Shown here piece by piece: positions 7,761-16,119 of a stretch of DNA of 64,000 nucleotides. Positions within the stretch are counted from its first letter, which is position 1. Each line of letters starts with the position of its first letter. The DNA is from Oscillospiraceae bacterium (GTDB lineage Bacteria; Bacillota_A; Clostridia; Oscillospirales; Ruminococcaceae), in assembly GCA_017523995.1 (NCBI GenBank), contig JAFWUX010000208.1, positions 30,342 to 94,341 of the forward strand, given 5' to 3'. Position numbers and translations under genes: made by a program. The notes under the pieces were generated by a model that did no database searches, was not told the DNA's origin, and worked only from the letters and a program-made list of their open reading frames with translations.

Positions 7761-9473
7761 ATGCAAACAAAGAGAATTGCCGTTTTTGCCGCAGCGATGC
7801 TGTTTGTACAGGCTGCAATGCCGCTGAATGCTTCGGCGGCTTCTGCAAGCGATGTCCGGCATCTGGTGAAAACACTGACGACAAACGGCGCAATGACAAA
7901 GGCAGACGACTTCAACGGAGACGGGCTGGTCAATGCAGTGGATCTGACGCTGATGAAGCGTGCGGTTCTTGCAGAGGCACAGGCGGATACCGGAGAGGTC
8001 AAAGCCCAGACCGTGACCGCGATCACCGAGCAGACAAAACTGATCGGCAGAACGCTCACGAAGGACGGCGTCACATGGCTCGTGCACAGTGGCTCAGCCG
8101 TTGAGTGTACCGTTACGGGCGTGGAGGCGAGCGTCACAATTGAGGGCGACGGCAATGTCCGGAGCGATGCGAAATACCGTCCGCGCTACGGCGTCTATGT
8201 GGACGGCGAGCTCATCAAGGATGTTGTCATGGGCGAATCGGAGCAGGTTGTCAAGCTGTTTTCCGGCACGGAAAAGCGCACTGCAACGGTCAAGGTCATG
8301 CATCTTTCCGAGGCAAACAACGGCGCGATTGGTGTCAAGCAGTTTGATGTGAAGTCCTCAGCGGCGAAACCGGTGCAGCCGACGGCGAAGAAAGATCTGA
8401 CCATCGAGTTCGTCGGCGATTCGATCACCTGCGCTTACGGTGTCGGTGCGGATTCGCAGTATGTCGGTTTTGAGACCGCGACTGAGGATTTCTCCAAATC
8501 CTATGCATATCTGACGGCGCAGCTGCTCAATGCTGATTACAGCGCGGTCAGTTACAGCGGTTACGGCATCGTCTCCGGCTATTCGAGCGACGGGAAAAAG
8601 AATGCGGATTCGCTTGTGCCGCCGGTCTATCAAAATGTTGCAAAGAGCACGGATTACGCAGTGCCGTGGGATTTTGAAGCGCATCCGGTGGATGTGGTCT
8701 TTGTGAACCTCGGCACGAATGACGATTCCTACGCAAGCAAGGAACTGGAAACGCGCGGCAAGGAATATCAGACCGAGTATCTGGCGTTCCTCAAGCAGCT
8801 CCGCAAGTGCAATCCGGATGCTGCGATCGTCTGCACACTCGGCATCATGGGCTGTCAGGAGCTGTATCCGTATCTCGAGGCTGCGGTCAAGGAGTTCGGG
8901 GATGCGAAAACGATCTGCTATGAGTCCCCGACGCATAACATCACGCAGGACGGCATCGGCGCGGACTGGCATCCATCTCCGGTGACGCATGAGAAGAATT
9001 CCTATCTCGCTGCGGATCACATCTGCAAGGCGCTCGGGATTCCGTACAGCGGTGTCGGTCTGGATTTTGCCGCAGACGGTGAATACGGCTGCGATTTTGA
9101 TAAATCCAACGGCGCAGATGGCTGGCCGTATTTCAGCGACTGGAACAAATCGCTCAATATCAACATTTCGAGCGGCGGCACATCGCCCGAGGAGATTCTC
9201 GGCTATGTCCGCAAGCTGAACCTGACAAAGGGTACATATACACTCAGCTTTACCGTCAAGGGCGGCGAAAAGGCGGAGATTCCGTATATTATCCGCAGCA
9301 TGACCGATCACAAGAAGGTTTACTGCGAGGGCGTCTGCAAAGGCGGCGCGGCTTCTGAGAAGTTTACAATTGCTGCGGATGCGCCGGACAGTGAGATCGT
9401 ATTTCCGGTCGGTGCAGTCGGCGGACTGAACCTGACATTTGAGAGCATCACGCTTTACAAAACCGAAGCATAA
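7761..9473 (+). CDS. Secreted dockerin-bearing CE2-type SGNH esterase
   Basis: This is probably an acetyl-xylan or similar carbohydrate esterase. A signal peptide (about 1-27) is followed by an N-terminal dockerin with only one recognisable calcium loop, DFNGDGLVNAVD (about 50-61); the first half is degenerate. Next is a beta-sandwich domain (about 85-205) as in family CE2. The SGNH domain has the nucleophile motif FVGDSIT (about 216), GTND (about 317) and a C-terminal DWHPS carrying the catalytic Asp/His pair (about 400). A further beta-rich domain of about 140 residues at the C-terminus may bind carbohydrate. It is a single-gene unit between a good promoter and a strong terminator. The dockerin implies attachment to a cellulosome scaffold not in this window. 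Confidence 0.85.
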   Translation: MQTKRIAVFAAAMLFVQAAMPLNASAASASDVRHLVKTLTTNGAMTKADDFNGDGLVNAVDLTLMKRAVLAEAQADTGEVKAQTVTAITEQTKLIGRTLTKDGVTWLVHSGSAVECTVTGVEASVTIEGDGNVRSDAKYRPRYGVYVDGELIKDVVMGESEQVVKLFSGTEKRTATVKVMHLSEANNGAIGVKQFDVKSSAAKPVQPTAKKDLTIEFVGDSITCAYGVGADSQYVGFETATEDFSKSYAYLTAQLLNADYSAVSYSGYGIVSGYSSDGKKNADSLVPPVYQNVAKSTDYAVPWDFEAHPVDVVFVNLGTNDDSYASKELETRGKEYQTEYLAFLKQLRKCNPDAAIVCTLGIMGCQELYPYLEAAVKEFGDAKTICYESPTHNITQDGIGADWHPSPVTHEKNSYLAADHICKALGIPYSGVGLDFAADGEYGCDFDKSNGADGWPYFSDWNKSLNINISSGGTSPEEILGYVRKLNLTKGTYTLSFTVKGGEKAEIPYIIRSMTDHKKVYCEGVCKGGAASEKFTIAADAPDSEIVFPVGAVGGLNLTFESITLYKTEA

Positions 9474-9490
9474 TCTGAAAGGATACCCAT

Positions 9491-9530
9491 AAAAAGCCCC
9501 TGAGTGTCAAAAAACACTCAGGGGCTTTCT
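9491..9530. terminator. Bidirectional intrinsic terminator
   Basis: AAGCCCCTGAGTGT (9494-9507) pairs perfectly with ACACTCAGGGGCTT (9514-9527). T-rich tails on both strands serve the esterase and the convergent hydrolase. Confidence 0.92.
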
Positions 9531-9551
9531 TGATTGATTTTTTAAGTGAAA

Positions 9552-10619
9552 TCACATATTATCATTGTAAAAACTCAAAAATCTTGAAAACAATTCTGTA
9601 TCAAGCATATTGCACCATTTGTTTCTGTCGAGATGCTGATGAATATAATCTGCTTTCTCCGCTTTGAATCGTTCGTTGTTTTCCTCTGCGTTATAATCAT
9701 AATCAAGCGTTTTGAGCCATTCATCAAACGCAGCATTGAACTCGTTTACATATGTCTGATCGTCAAAAATGAAATTATGCCCTTTGTCCTTCAGCCGGAT
9801 AAATTCAAATCGCGGGTCATCCTTATATGCATCGTAATACAGGTCGAAACCGTATTCGATCGGAACAACACCGTCATCTTCACTGTGTACGATCATGACT
9901 TTTGCATCGCTGTTTTCAAAGCCGTCCATCGCTGTATTGGAAGCATATTTTCCGTATCGGATGCGCTCGTGCATCCGAATGAACGGCATCATCGTGTAAA
10001 TGACGTTACCTGCCTGTTTCTTTCCGCCCGCTTCAAACAGATCAGATGAACGGTTGCAGCCCGAACACGCAATAACAGCTTTTACCTCCGGATGATATGT
10101 GAGAACACTGCATACGCTGTAACTGCCCCAGCTGTGACCGAACAAGGCAATCGGCAGCTTCGGGAAGTTGCCGCTGTTTTCCACAAAGGTGATAGCGTTG
10201 TCAAGATCAATCTGTCCCTGCGGGATACCGCCCACGCCTTCGCCCTCACTTTTGTCATTTCCGGTTGCATCGTAAGCAAACACATAATAACCGTTCTGCG
10301 CAAAGAAGTTTGCGCATTCCATGTAGGAATTGTGTCCGGCGCCGAAACCGTGCGCAATCACAATAATACCTTTCTGTTCATCGCCTGCGCTGTACCAATA
10401 GCCCTGGAGTTTCTGCCCCTTGTCTGACGGAAACGTATACTCGGAACAGGACAATCCTTTGTAATCTTCAACATACAGCAGATACGGCTCGTAGCTTTCA
10501 AAGCGTTTGTTAAAATTATCGTTATATATACTGACAGACAGTGCCCACCATCCTGCGATGATGGCAATAAGCACACATAACAGAATGATGATGACGATTT
10601 TTTTCTTTGATTTTTTCAT
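9552..10619 (-). CDS. Membrane-anchored alpha/beta hydrolase
   Basis: This 355-residue serine hydrolase of the alpha/beta fold (peptidase S9/S33-like) has one N-terminal membrane anchor (about residues 7-30) and an extracytoplasmic catalytic domain. The oxyanion-hole region is IVIAHGFGAG, the nucleophile elbow is GHSWGS, the acidic residue is in HSEDDGVVP and the histidine in KGHNF. The start at 10619 is chosen over 10640 because AGAGG stands 8 nt before it. The substrate is unknown. It appears monocistronic. Confidence 0.85.
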   Translation of the reverse strand: MKKSKKKIVIIILLCVLIAIIAGWWALSVSIYNDNFNKRFESYEPYLLYVEDYKGLSCSEYTFPSDKGQKLQGYWYSAGDEQKGIIVIAHGFGAGHNSYMECANFFAQNGYYVFAYDATGNDKSEGEGVGGIPQGQIDLDNAITFVENSGNFPKLPIALFGHSWGSYSVCSVLTYHPEVKAVIACSGCNRSSDLFEAGGKKQAGNVIYTMMPFIRMHERIRYGKYASNTAMDGFENSDAKVMIVHSEDDGVVPIEYGFDLYYDAYKDDPRFEFIRLKDKGHNFIFDDQTYVNEFNAAFDEWLKTLDYDYNAEENNERFKAEKADYIHQHLDRNKWCNMLDTELFSRFLSFYNDNM

Positions 10620-10664
10620 TCTTTCATCCTCTTTTACCATTCAGGTAACTTCCAAATTTTGTCA

Positions 10665-10679
10665 TTCAATATAATTGAA
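10665..10679. promoter_or_regulatory. Inverted repeat upstream of the hydrolase gene (possible operator)
   Basis: TTCAAT-ATA-ATTGAA is a perfect 6-3-6 palindrome 45 nt before the hydrolase start. A TTGACA on the minus strand (10684-10689) lies just upstream, but no good -10 sits at the right distance, so the promoter is uncertain. Confidence 0.35.
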
Positions 10680-10696
10680 GTGCTGTCAATAGAAAT

Positions 10697-10735
10697 GCCA
10701 TAGTACTTCTGACCGGACATCACAAATACTATGGC
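10697..10735 (-). other. Long hairpin between hom and the hydrolase gene
   Basis: GCCATAGTA (10697-10705) and TACTATGGC (10727-10735) form a perfect 9-bp stem with a 21-nt loop, 36 nt after the hom stop. It lacks an immediate T-run; it may be a weak terminator or an mRNA end structure. Confidence 0.4.
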
Positions 10736-10770
10736 GTATCTTCTATATGAACATGCGCGCTGTTCTTGGA

Positions 10771-12027
10771 TTACGCTTCCATTGCGGGCATCCAGTGGGA
10801 AACCGGCATGCCGTTTGCCTTGAATGCGTCCAGCAGTGCATCGCGCTCGTTTTTCGCAAGCGGAACCGTAATCAGGCAGGCATTGTTCACTGCGGTGACT
10901 GCCTCATCCGCGTGACCGTTTTCCGCCAGATACTTCGATGCGAACTCGCTGACTGCGATTTCATTATAGCTGCCTTCAAAGCGGATGAACATGCCGCAGG
11001 TCAGCTCGTCGATACCGGCGATGAAGTCCTGTGTCCCGACATCTTCCCAATCCTGCGAGAACACCGTCTTGTGGTGCTTGATTGCCTCGATGACGTCGCC
11101 CATGACAGCGCTTGCGGTCGGGAACTTGCCGGCGCCTCTGCCGCAGAAGTATGCACGGTCGATTGCGTCGCCGCAGACCTCAACGCAGTTGAAGACGCCG
11201 TCCACGCGCGAGATCATGTTCTCGTGGGGGACAAACATCGGCAGGACAGCCGGAAGAATTCTGCCGTCATCAAGCTTTTTGACGAATGCGATCAGCTTGA
11301 CTGCGCCGTCGAGCGCATCGGCAGAGGATGCATCCTCAAGCGAAATCTCGCGGATGCCCTTGGTGTAAACGCTTTCCGGATAGACATGCTTGCCGAATGC
11401 CAGCGAAGCCAGAATGCAGATCTTGCGGCATGCATCGTGACCGTCAACGTCTGCGCTCGGCTCACGCTCCGCATAGCCGTGCTTCTGTGCCTTTTCGAGC
11501 GCAGCTTCAAAGGTCATGCCGTCGGTGAGCATTTTATTGAGAATATAGTTCGTTGTGCCGTTGAGGATGCCGTAGATTGCGGAAATCTCATTTGCGGCAA
11601 GGCAGCGGTGCAGCGGGCGGATGATCGGGATTGCGCCGCCGACGCTCGCTTCAAAGAAGCAGTTGCAGGCGTGTGCCTTTGCTTTTGCAAGCAGCTCAGC
11701 GCCCTTTTTCGCGATCAGCTCCTTGTTCGAGGTGACAACGCTGATGCCTTTTTCAAGGCACTGCTTCAGATAGGTGAATGCGGGCTCGACACCGCCCATG
11801 CATTCTGCAACGACCGTGATCTCCGGATCGGAGAGGATCGCATCCATGCTTTTTGTGAATTTGTCTGCATACGGCGAATCCGGAAAATCACGAAGATCGA
11901 GGATATGAGCAAGCTCAAATGCTTCGCCTGCCTTCTGCTCGATCTTCTTCCGATTGCGATAGAACAGCTCCACAACACCGGAGCCAACCGTACCAAATCC
12001 CAGAACTGCAAATTTTTTCATGTGCAT
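10771..12027 (-). CDS. hom: Homoserine dehydrogenase
   Basis: This enzyme reduces aspartate semialdehyde to homoserine, the branch point to threonine and methionine. The 418-residue protein has an N-terminal Rossmann domain with GFGTVGSGV (about 9-17), the catalytic region around NGTTNYIL (about 164), and a C-terminal region of about 80 residues that looks like the usual ACT regulatory domain. Two in-frame starts (12027 and 12021) are possible; GGGAG lies 5 nt before the first. It is the second gene after pheB, 70 nt downstream, and its ribosome site lies in a hairpin. Confidence 0.94.
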   Translation of the reverse strand: MHMKKFAVLGFGTVGSGVVELFYRNRKKIEQKAGEAFELAHILDLRDFPDSPYADKFTKSMDAILSDPEITVVAECMGGVEPAFTYLKQCLEKGISVVTSNKELIAKKGAELLAKAKAHACNCFFEASVGGAIPIIRPLHRCLAANEISAIYGILNGTTNYILNKMLTDGMTFEAALEKAQKHGYAEREPSADVDGHDACRKICILASLAFGKHVYPESVYTKGIREISLEDASSADALDGAVKLIAFVKKLDDGRILPAVLPMFVPHENMISRVDGVFNCVEVCGDAIDRAYFCGRGAGKFPTASAVMGDVIEAIKHHKTVFSQDWEDVGTQDFIAGIDELTCGMFIRFEGSYNEIAVSEFASKYLAENGHADEAVTAVNNACLITVPLAKNERDALLDAFKANGMPVSHWMPAMEA

Positions 12028-12031
12028 ACTC

Positions 12032-12049
12032 GCTCCCGCGACCGGGAGC
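12032..12049 (-). promoter_or_regulatory. Hairpin sequestering the hom ribosome-binding site
   Basis: On the minus strand GCTCCCG-GTCG-CGGGAGC forms a perfect 7-bp stem, and its 3' arm contains the GGGAG Shine-Dalgarno of hom, 5 nt before the start codon. It would be expected to limit hom translation unless opened by translation of the upstream gene or another factor. Confidence 0.5.
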
Positions 12050-12097
12050 TTTTGACCTCATTTCATTTGAATTTTGCCGTGCGTCGGCATCCGCCGC

Positions 12098-12541
12098 TCA
12101 GCTTCCGGAGAGAAGCCGCACTTCAACAACGCCCTTGCGTTCCCCGAGCGCACTGCACAGCGCCGAGACATTGGCAGCGCCCTGCAGCCGGAAGGTGACT
12201 GTCACCGCAGCCGCACCGTCCACAGGAATGCTCTGATTGAGCGTCAGGACATTGGCGTTTGCATCCGAGAGCGTGTGCAGCACGCCGGAAAGGATGCCAG
12301 CCTCATCATGCAGCAGCAGATAGACCGTGAAGATCTGATCGCGCATCTGCTCCTCATAGATGAATACGGAGTCGCGGTACTTATAGAAAGCGCTCCGGGA
12401 AATCCCGACCGCCCGACATGCCGCGGAGGAGCTTTTTTCCTCGCGGTTTGCGAGCATGCGCTTGACAGTCAGTGTTTTGAGAATGACCTCGGGCAGAACG
12501 GAGGAATCAACGACCACCCAGTTTTTTTCGTAATCAGACAT
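12098..12541 (-). CDS. pheB: ACT-domain protein of the PheB (UPF0735) family
   Basis: This 147-residue protein has an N-terminal helix-turn-helix-like stretch (AACRAVGISRSAFYKYRD, about 41-58) and a C-terminal ACT domain (about 70-145, containing LLLHDEAGILSGVL). The family occurs beside hom or pheA in Firmicutes and is thought to be an amino-acid-responsive regulator; a direct enzymatic role is unproven. It is the first gene of the pheB-hom unit. Confidence 0.88.
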   Translation of the reverse strand: MSDYEKNWVVVDSSVLPEVILKTLTVKRMLANREEKSSSAACRAVGISRSAFYKYRDSVFIYEEQMRDQIFTVYLLLHDEAGILSGVLHTLSDANANVLTLNQSIPVDGAAAVTVTFRLQGAANVSALCSALGERKGVVEVRLLSGS

Positions 12542-12601
12542 GGTATGTGTACCTCATGATGCCTTCCGTCTCAGACGGACAGTTGTTTTTGTAACATGAC
12601 C

Positions 12602-12630
12602 ATTATACCATATTATACGTAGAATGTCAA
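12602..12630 (-). promoter_or_regulatory. Consensus sigma-A promoter of pheB-hom
   Basis: On the minus strand a perfect TTGACA (12630-12625) and a perfect TATAAT (12607-12602) are separated by 17 bases. The leader is about 55 nt. Confidence 0.88.
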
Positions 12631-12834
12631 GTGCCGCCGCGCGGATTGACACGTAAAAAATCAGAGGAGGAATCCGGTTTCTTTTATCCATATTGAGGTC
12701 AGAATTATGTTGGTAAACGATATAACAAATAGATTTCCTCGCGTATGCGCGGAAAACCTGCCGGCATGGAAATTGTTACACAAACGCCAATATCGTTAAA
12801 ACATTATAAGATATCTAAAAACGCAAGATTGCTA

Positions 12835-12863
12835 TTGACAAACCGTGCAAAAGAATATATAAT
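12835..12863 (+). promoter_or_regulatory. Consensus promoter of nrdG-nrdD-trxB
   Basis: Perfect TTGACA (12835-12840) and TATAAT (12858-12863) with a 17-base spacer. The two NrdR boxes begin 9 nt downstream. The rest of the 12632-12834 interval shows nothing else; the AT-rich frame there has no coding signature. Confidence 0.9.
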
Positions 12864-12871
12864 AGATAACA

Positions 12872-12919
12872 ACACGAGGTATTGTGGCAATTTTGAAATG
12901 CAAACACTATATCTTGTGT
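12872..12919. promoter_or_regulatory. Pair of NrdR boxes
   Basis: Box 2, ACACTATATCTTGTGT (12904-12919), is a near-perfect NrdR site (consensus ACACWATATATWGTGT). Box 1, ACACGAGGTATTGTGG (12872-12887), is a weaker copy. Their starts are 32 bp apart with a 16-bp linker, the spacing NrdR needs to bind on one DNA face. They cover the transcription start, so repression by blocking initiation when dATP is high is expected. Confidence 0.85.
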
Positions 12920-13005
12920 TTTCAGCATTTACCAGCTTACCTGTGGATTTGGGCAAGGTGCGAATATGCTGCATATTTTAACGAATCTGAAAATGGGGTG
13001 TAGAC

Positions 13006-13698
13006 TTGAAAATCGCAGGCTTACAGAAGCTCACGCTGCTGGATTTTCCGGGAAAAACTGCCTGCACGGTGTTTACATGGGGCTGTAATCTCCGGTGCCC
13101 GTTCTGCCACAATGCAGGACTTGTGACGGAGGCGTTTGCGGAAACGGTCACAGCGGACGAGCTGTACGCGTTTCTGAAAAAACGCATCGGATTGCTCGAC
13201 GGTGTATGCGTCACCGGCGGCGAACCGCTGCTCCAGCCCGATCTGATTTCGTTTTTGCAGCCGATTCACGAAATGGGGTTCGAGATCAAGCTTGATACGA
13301 ACGGCACCCAGCCTGAAAAGCTCCGCCGGATCTGTGAGACAGGACTGATCAGCATGGTGGCGATGGACATTAAGAACAGCCCTGAGAAATATGCTGTGAC
13401 CGCCGGCACTGAGCGGCTCAGCATTGACTCTGTGCATCAGAGTGTCCGCTACCTCATGCAGCAGGGGGACATCCCTTATGAGTTCCGTACCACGGTCGTA
13501 AAGCAGTATCACACTGCCGAAGACTTTTCCGCCATCGGAAAATGGATCCGCGGCGCGAATGCCTATTATCTGCAGAATTTCCAGAATACCGGCAGACTGA
13601 TCGACAATTCAGTTTCCGGCTGCACACCCTCCGAGATGCGGGAGTTCCTTGAGATTGTCCGCAGGGATGTGCCGAATGCCGCGCTGCGCGGGATTTGA
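13006..13698 (+). CDS. nrdG: Anaerobic ribonucleotide reductase activating protein
   Basis: This radical-SAM enzyme generates the glycyl radical on NrdD. The 230-residue protein has the Fe-S motif C-X3-C-X2-C in GCNLRCPFCHN (about 25-35) near the N-terminus and the SAM-binding VTGGEPLLQ (about 69-77). Translation starts at a TTG behind GGGGTG; no in-frame ATG is better placed. The gene precedes nrdD, the reverse of the E. coli nrdDG order. Confidence 0.92.
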   Translation: MKIAGLQKLTLLDFPGKTACTVFTWGCNLRCPFCHNAGLVTEAFAETVTADELYAFLKKRIGLLDGVCVTGGEPLLQPDLISFLQPIHEMGFEIKLDTNGTQPEKLRRICETGLISMVAMDIKNSPEKYAVTAGTERLSIDSVHQSVRYLMQQGDIPYEFRTTVVKQYHTAEDFSAIGKWIRGANAYYLQNFQNTGRLIDNSVSGCTPSEMREFLEIVRRDVPNAALRGI

Positions 13699-13734
13699 TT
13701 TCTCGGCTCAATACTATTATCAGGAGGCTTACTC

Positions 13735-16119
13735 ATGTATCAGGTTACCAAACGCGACGGCAAAGTGGTCGATTTCGAGATCACGAAAATCGCAGAAGCG
13801 ATCCGGAAAGCATTTGATGCGCAGAACAGACAGTATCATCCGTCTGTCATTGATTTCCTTGCACTGCGCGTGACTGCCGACTTTGAGAACAAGATCAAGG
13901 ATGACATGGTCGCTGTTGAGGATATTCAGGACAGCGTTGAGCATGTGCTGGCAGAGGGCGGCTACAGCGATGTCGCAAAGGCATACATTCTCTACCGCAA
14001 GCAGCGCGAGAAGCTCCGCAACATGAAGTCCACGATGCTCGATTACAAGGAGACCGTTGATAAGTATGTCAAGGTCAGCGACTGGCGCGTCAAGGAGAAC
14101 TCGACCGTTACCTATTCCGTCGGCGGTCTGATTCTCAGCAACTCCGGTGCCATCACCGCGAACTACTGGCTCTCTGAGATTTATGATGAGGAGATCGCAA
14201 ATGCACACCGCTCGGGCGATATGCATATCCACGATCTTTCGATGCTGACCGGCTACTGCGCAGGCTGGTCGCTCAAGCAGCTGATTCAGGAAGGTCTGGG
14301 CGGCGTTGAGGGCAAGATCACTTCCGCTCCGGCAAAGCATCTTGCAACGCTCTGCAACCAGATGGTCAACTTCCTCGGCATCATGCAGAATGAGTGGGCA
14401 GGCGCACAGGCATTCTCCTCGTTTGATACCTACCTTGCACCGTTTGTCAAGGAGGATAACCTGCCTTACGATCAGGTGAAGAAATGTATCGAATCCTTCG
14501 TGTTCGGTGTCAATACGCCGTCCCGCTGGGGCACGCAGGCTCCGTTCTCCAACATCACGCTGGACTGGACGGTTCCGAATGATCTTGCAGAGCTCAACTG
14601 CATCGTCGGCGGCAAAGAGATGCCCTATAAGTACAAGGACTGCAAAAAGGAAATGGACATGGTCAACAAGGCATTCATCGAGACCATGATCGAAGGCGAT
14701 GCACAGGGCAGAGGCTTCCAGTATCCGATCCCGACCTATTCGATCACCAGAGATTTCGACTGGTCCGAGACCGAGAACAACAAGCTCCTGTTTGAGATGA
14801 CCGCAAAATACGGCACGCCGTATTTCTCCAACTATATCAACAGCGATATGGAGCCGAGCGATATCCGCAGCATGTGCTGCCGTCTGCGTCTCGATCTCCG
14901 TGAGCTCCGCAAAAAGAGCGGCGGCTTCTTCGGCAGCGGCGAGAGCACCGGTTCTGTCGGCGTTGTCACGCTGAACATGCCGCGTCTGGCATATCTCTCC
15001 GCGGATGAAGCAGATTTCTATCTGCGCCTTGACAAGCTCATGGATATTGCTGCACGCAGCCTGAAGATCAAGCGCACCATTATCACGAAGCTGCTCAACG
15101 AGGGTCTGTATCCCTACACCAAGCGCTACCTCGGCACACTTGACAACCACTTCTCGACCATCGGTCTGATCGGTATGAACGAAGTCGGTCTGAATGCAAA
15201 GTGGCTGCGCAAGGATCTGACCCACACCGAGACACAGGAGTTCACCAAGCAGGTGCTCGATCACATGAGAAACCGTCTCATGGATTATCAGGAGCAGTAC
15301 GGCGATCTCTACAACCTCGAGGCAACGCCGGCTGAGTCCACGACCTACCGTCTGGCTAAGCACGATGTCGCCAAGTATCCGGATATCATCACCGCAGCAG
15401 AGCCGGGCAAGACTCCGTACTATACCAACAGCTCGCATCTGCCGGTCGGCTACTCTGAGGACATCTTCTCCGCACTGGATATTCAGGATGATCTCCAGAC
15501 ACGTTATACATCCGGTACCGTCTTCCATGCATATCTCGGCGAAAAGCTGCCGGATTGGAAGGCTGCCGCAAACATCGTCCGCAAGATCGCAGAGAACTAC
15601 AAGCTGCCGTACTACACCATGTCCCCGACCTATTCGGTCTGCCGCAACCACGGCTACCTCATCGGCGAGCAGTATACCTGCCCAGAGTGCGGATGTGAGA
15701 CGGAAGTCTACAGCCGTATCACCGGTTACTACCGTCCGGTCAAGAACTTCAATGACGGCAAGGCGCAGGAGTTCAAGGACCGCAAGGAATATGTCATTGA
15801 GCGCAGCATCCTGAAGCGCAAGGGCGCAGTCAATGTGCCGGAATCGGTCGGCGCAGTGAAATCCGGCGAGACCGAGCAGGAGGTTCTGCTCTTTGCGACG
15901 AGAACCTGCCCGAACTGCAAGATGGCAGAGCGCTTCCTCGGTGAAGCGGGCATCGCTTATAAGAAGGTCATCGCAGACGAGGAGCCTGCAATGGTCGAGT
16001 TCTATGACATTCATCAGGCACCTACGCTGGTTGTCACGAACGGCAGCGGCTTCGAGAAGATCGTCAATGTCTCGAACATCCGCAAGTTCACGGAAACAGC
16101 GGTCAAGAGCGCTGAATGA
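13735..16119 (+). CDS. nrdD: Anaerobic (class III) ribonucleotide reductase with fused C-terminal redoxin
   Basis: NrdD reduces ribonucleoside triphosphates to deoxy forms under anaerobiosis. The 794-residue protein has an N-terminal ATP-cone (about 1-95) for allosteric control, the ten-stranded barrel with LNMPRL (about 420), a zinc-site segment CPECGCE (about 650) and the glycyl-radical motif RITGYYRP with radical G664. About 60 residues later it continues into a thioredoxin/glutaredoxin-like domain with CPNC (C725/C728) and a cis-Pro motif QAPTLVV. Most formate-dependent NrdD proteins stop soon after the radical loop. The fused redoxin, with trxB directly downstream, argues that this enzyme is reduced by NADPH through TrxB. 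The RBS is AGGAGG. Confidence 0.95.
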   Translation: MYQVTKRDGKVVDFEITKIAEAIRKAFDAQNRQYHPSVIDFLALRVTADFENKIKDDMVAVEDIQDSVEHVLAEGGYSDVAKAYILYRKQREKLRNMKSTMLDYKETVDKYVKVSDWRVKENSTVTYSVGGLILSNSGAITANYWLSEIYDEEIANAHRSGDMHIHDLSMLTGYCAGWSLKQLIQEGLGGVEGKITSAPAKHLATLCNQMVNFLGIMQNEWAGAQAFSSFDTYLAPFVKEDNLPYDQVKKCIESFVFGVNTPSRWGTQAPFSNITLDWTVPNDLAELNCIVGGKEMPYKYKDCKKEMDMVNKAFIETMIEGDAQGRGFQYPIPTYSITRDFDWSETENNKLLFEMTAKYGTPYFSNYINSDMEPSDIRSMCCRLRLDLRELRKKSGGFFGSGESTGSVGVVTLNMPRLAYLSADEADFYLRLDKLMDIAARSLKIKRTIITKLLNEGLYPYTKRYLGTLDNHFSTIGLIGMNEVGLNAKWLRKDLTHTETQEFTKQVLDHMRNRLMDYQEQYGDLYNLEATPAESTTYRLAKHDVAKYPDIITAAEPGKTPYYTNSSHLPVGYSEDIFSALDIQDDLQTRYTSGTVFHAYLGEKLPDWKAAANIVRKIAENYKLPYYTMSPTYSVCRNHGYLIGEQYTCPECGCETEVYSRITGYYRPVKNFNDGKAQEFKDRKEYVIERSILKRKGAVNVPESVGAVKSGETEQEVLLFATRTCPNCKMAERFLGEAGIAYKKVIADEEPAMVEFYDIHQAPTLVVTNGSGFEKIVNVSNIRKFTETAVKSAE

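Noticed and set aside
12745..12981. 78-codon AT-rich frame upstream of nrdG
   Set aside because: It spans the nrdG promoter and NrdR boxes, has no RBS and no recognisable product.
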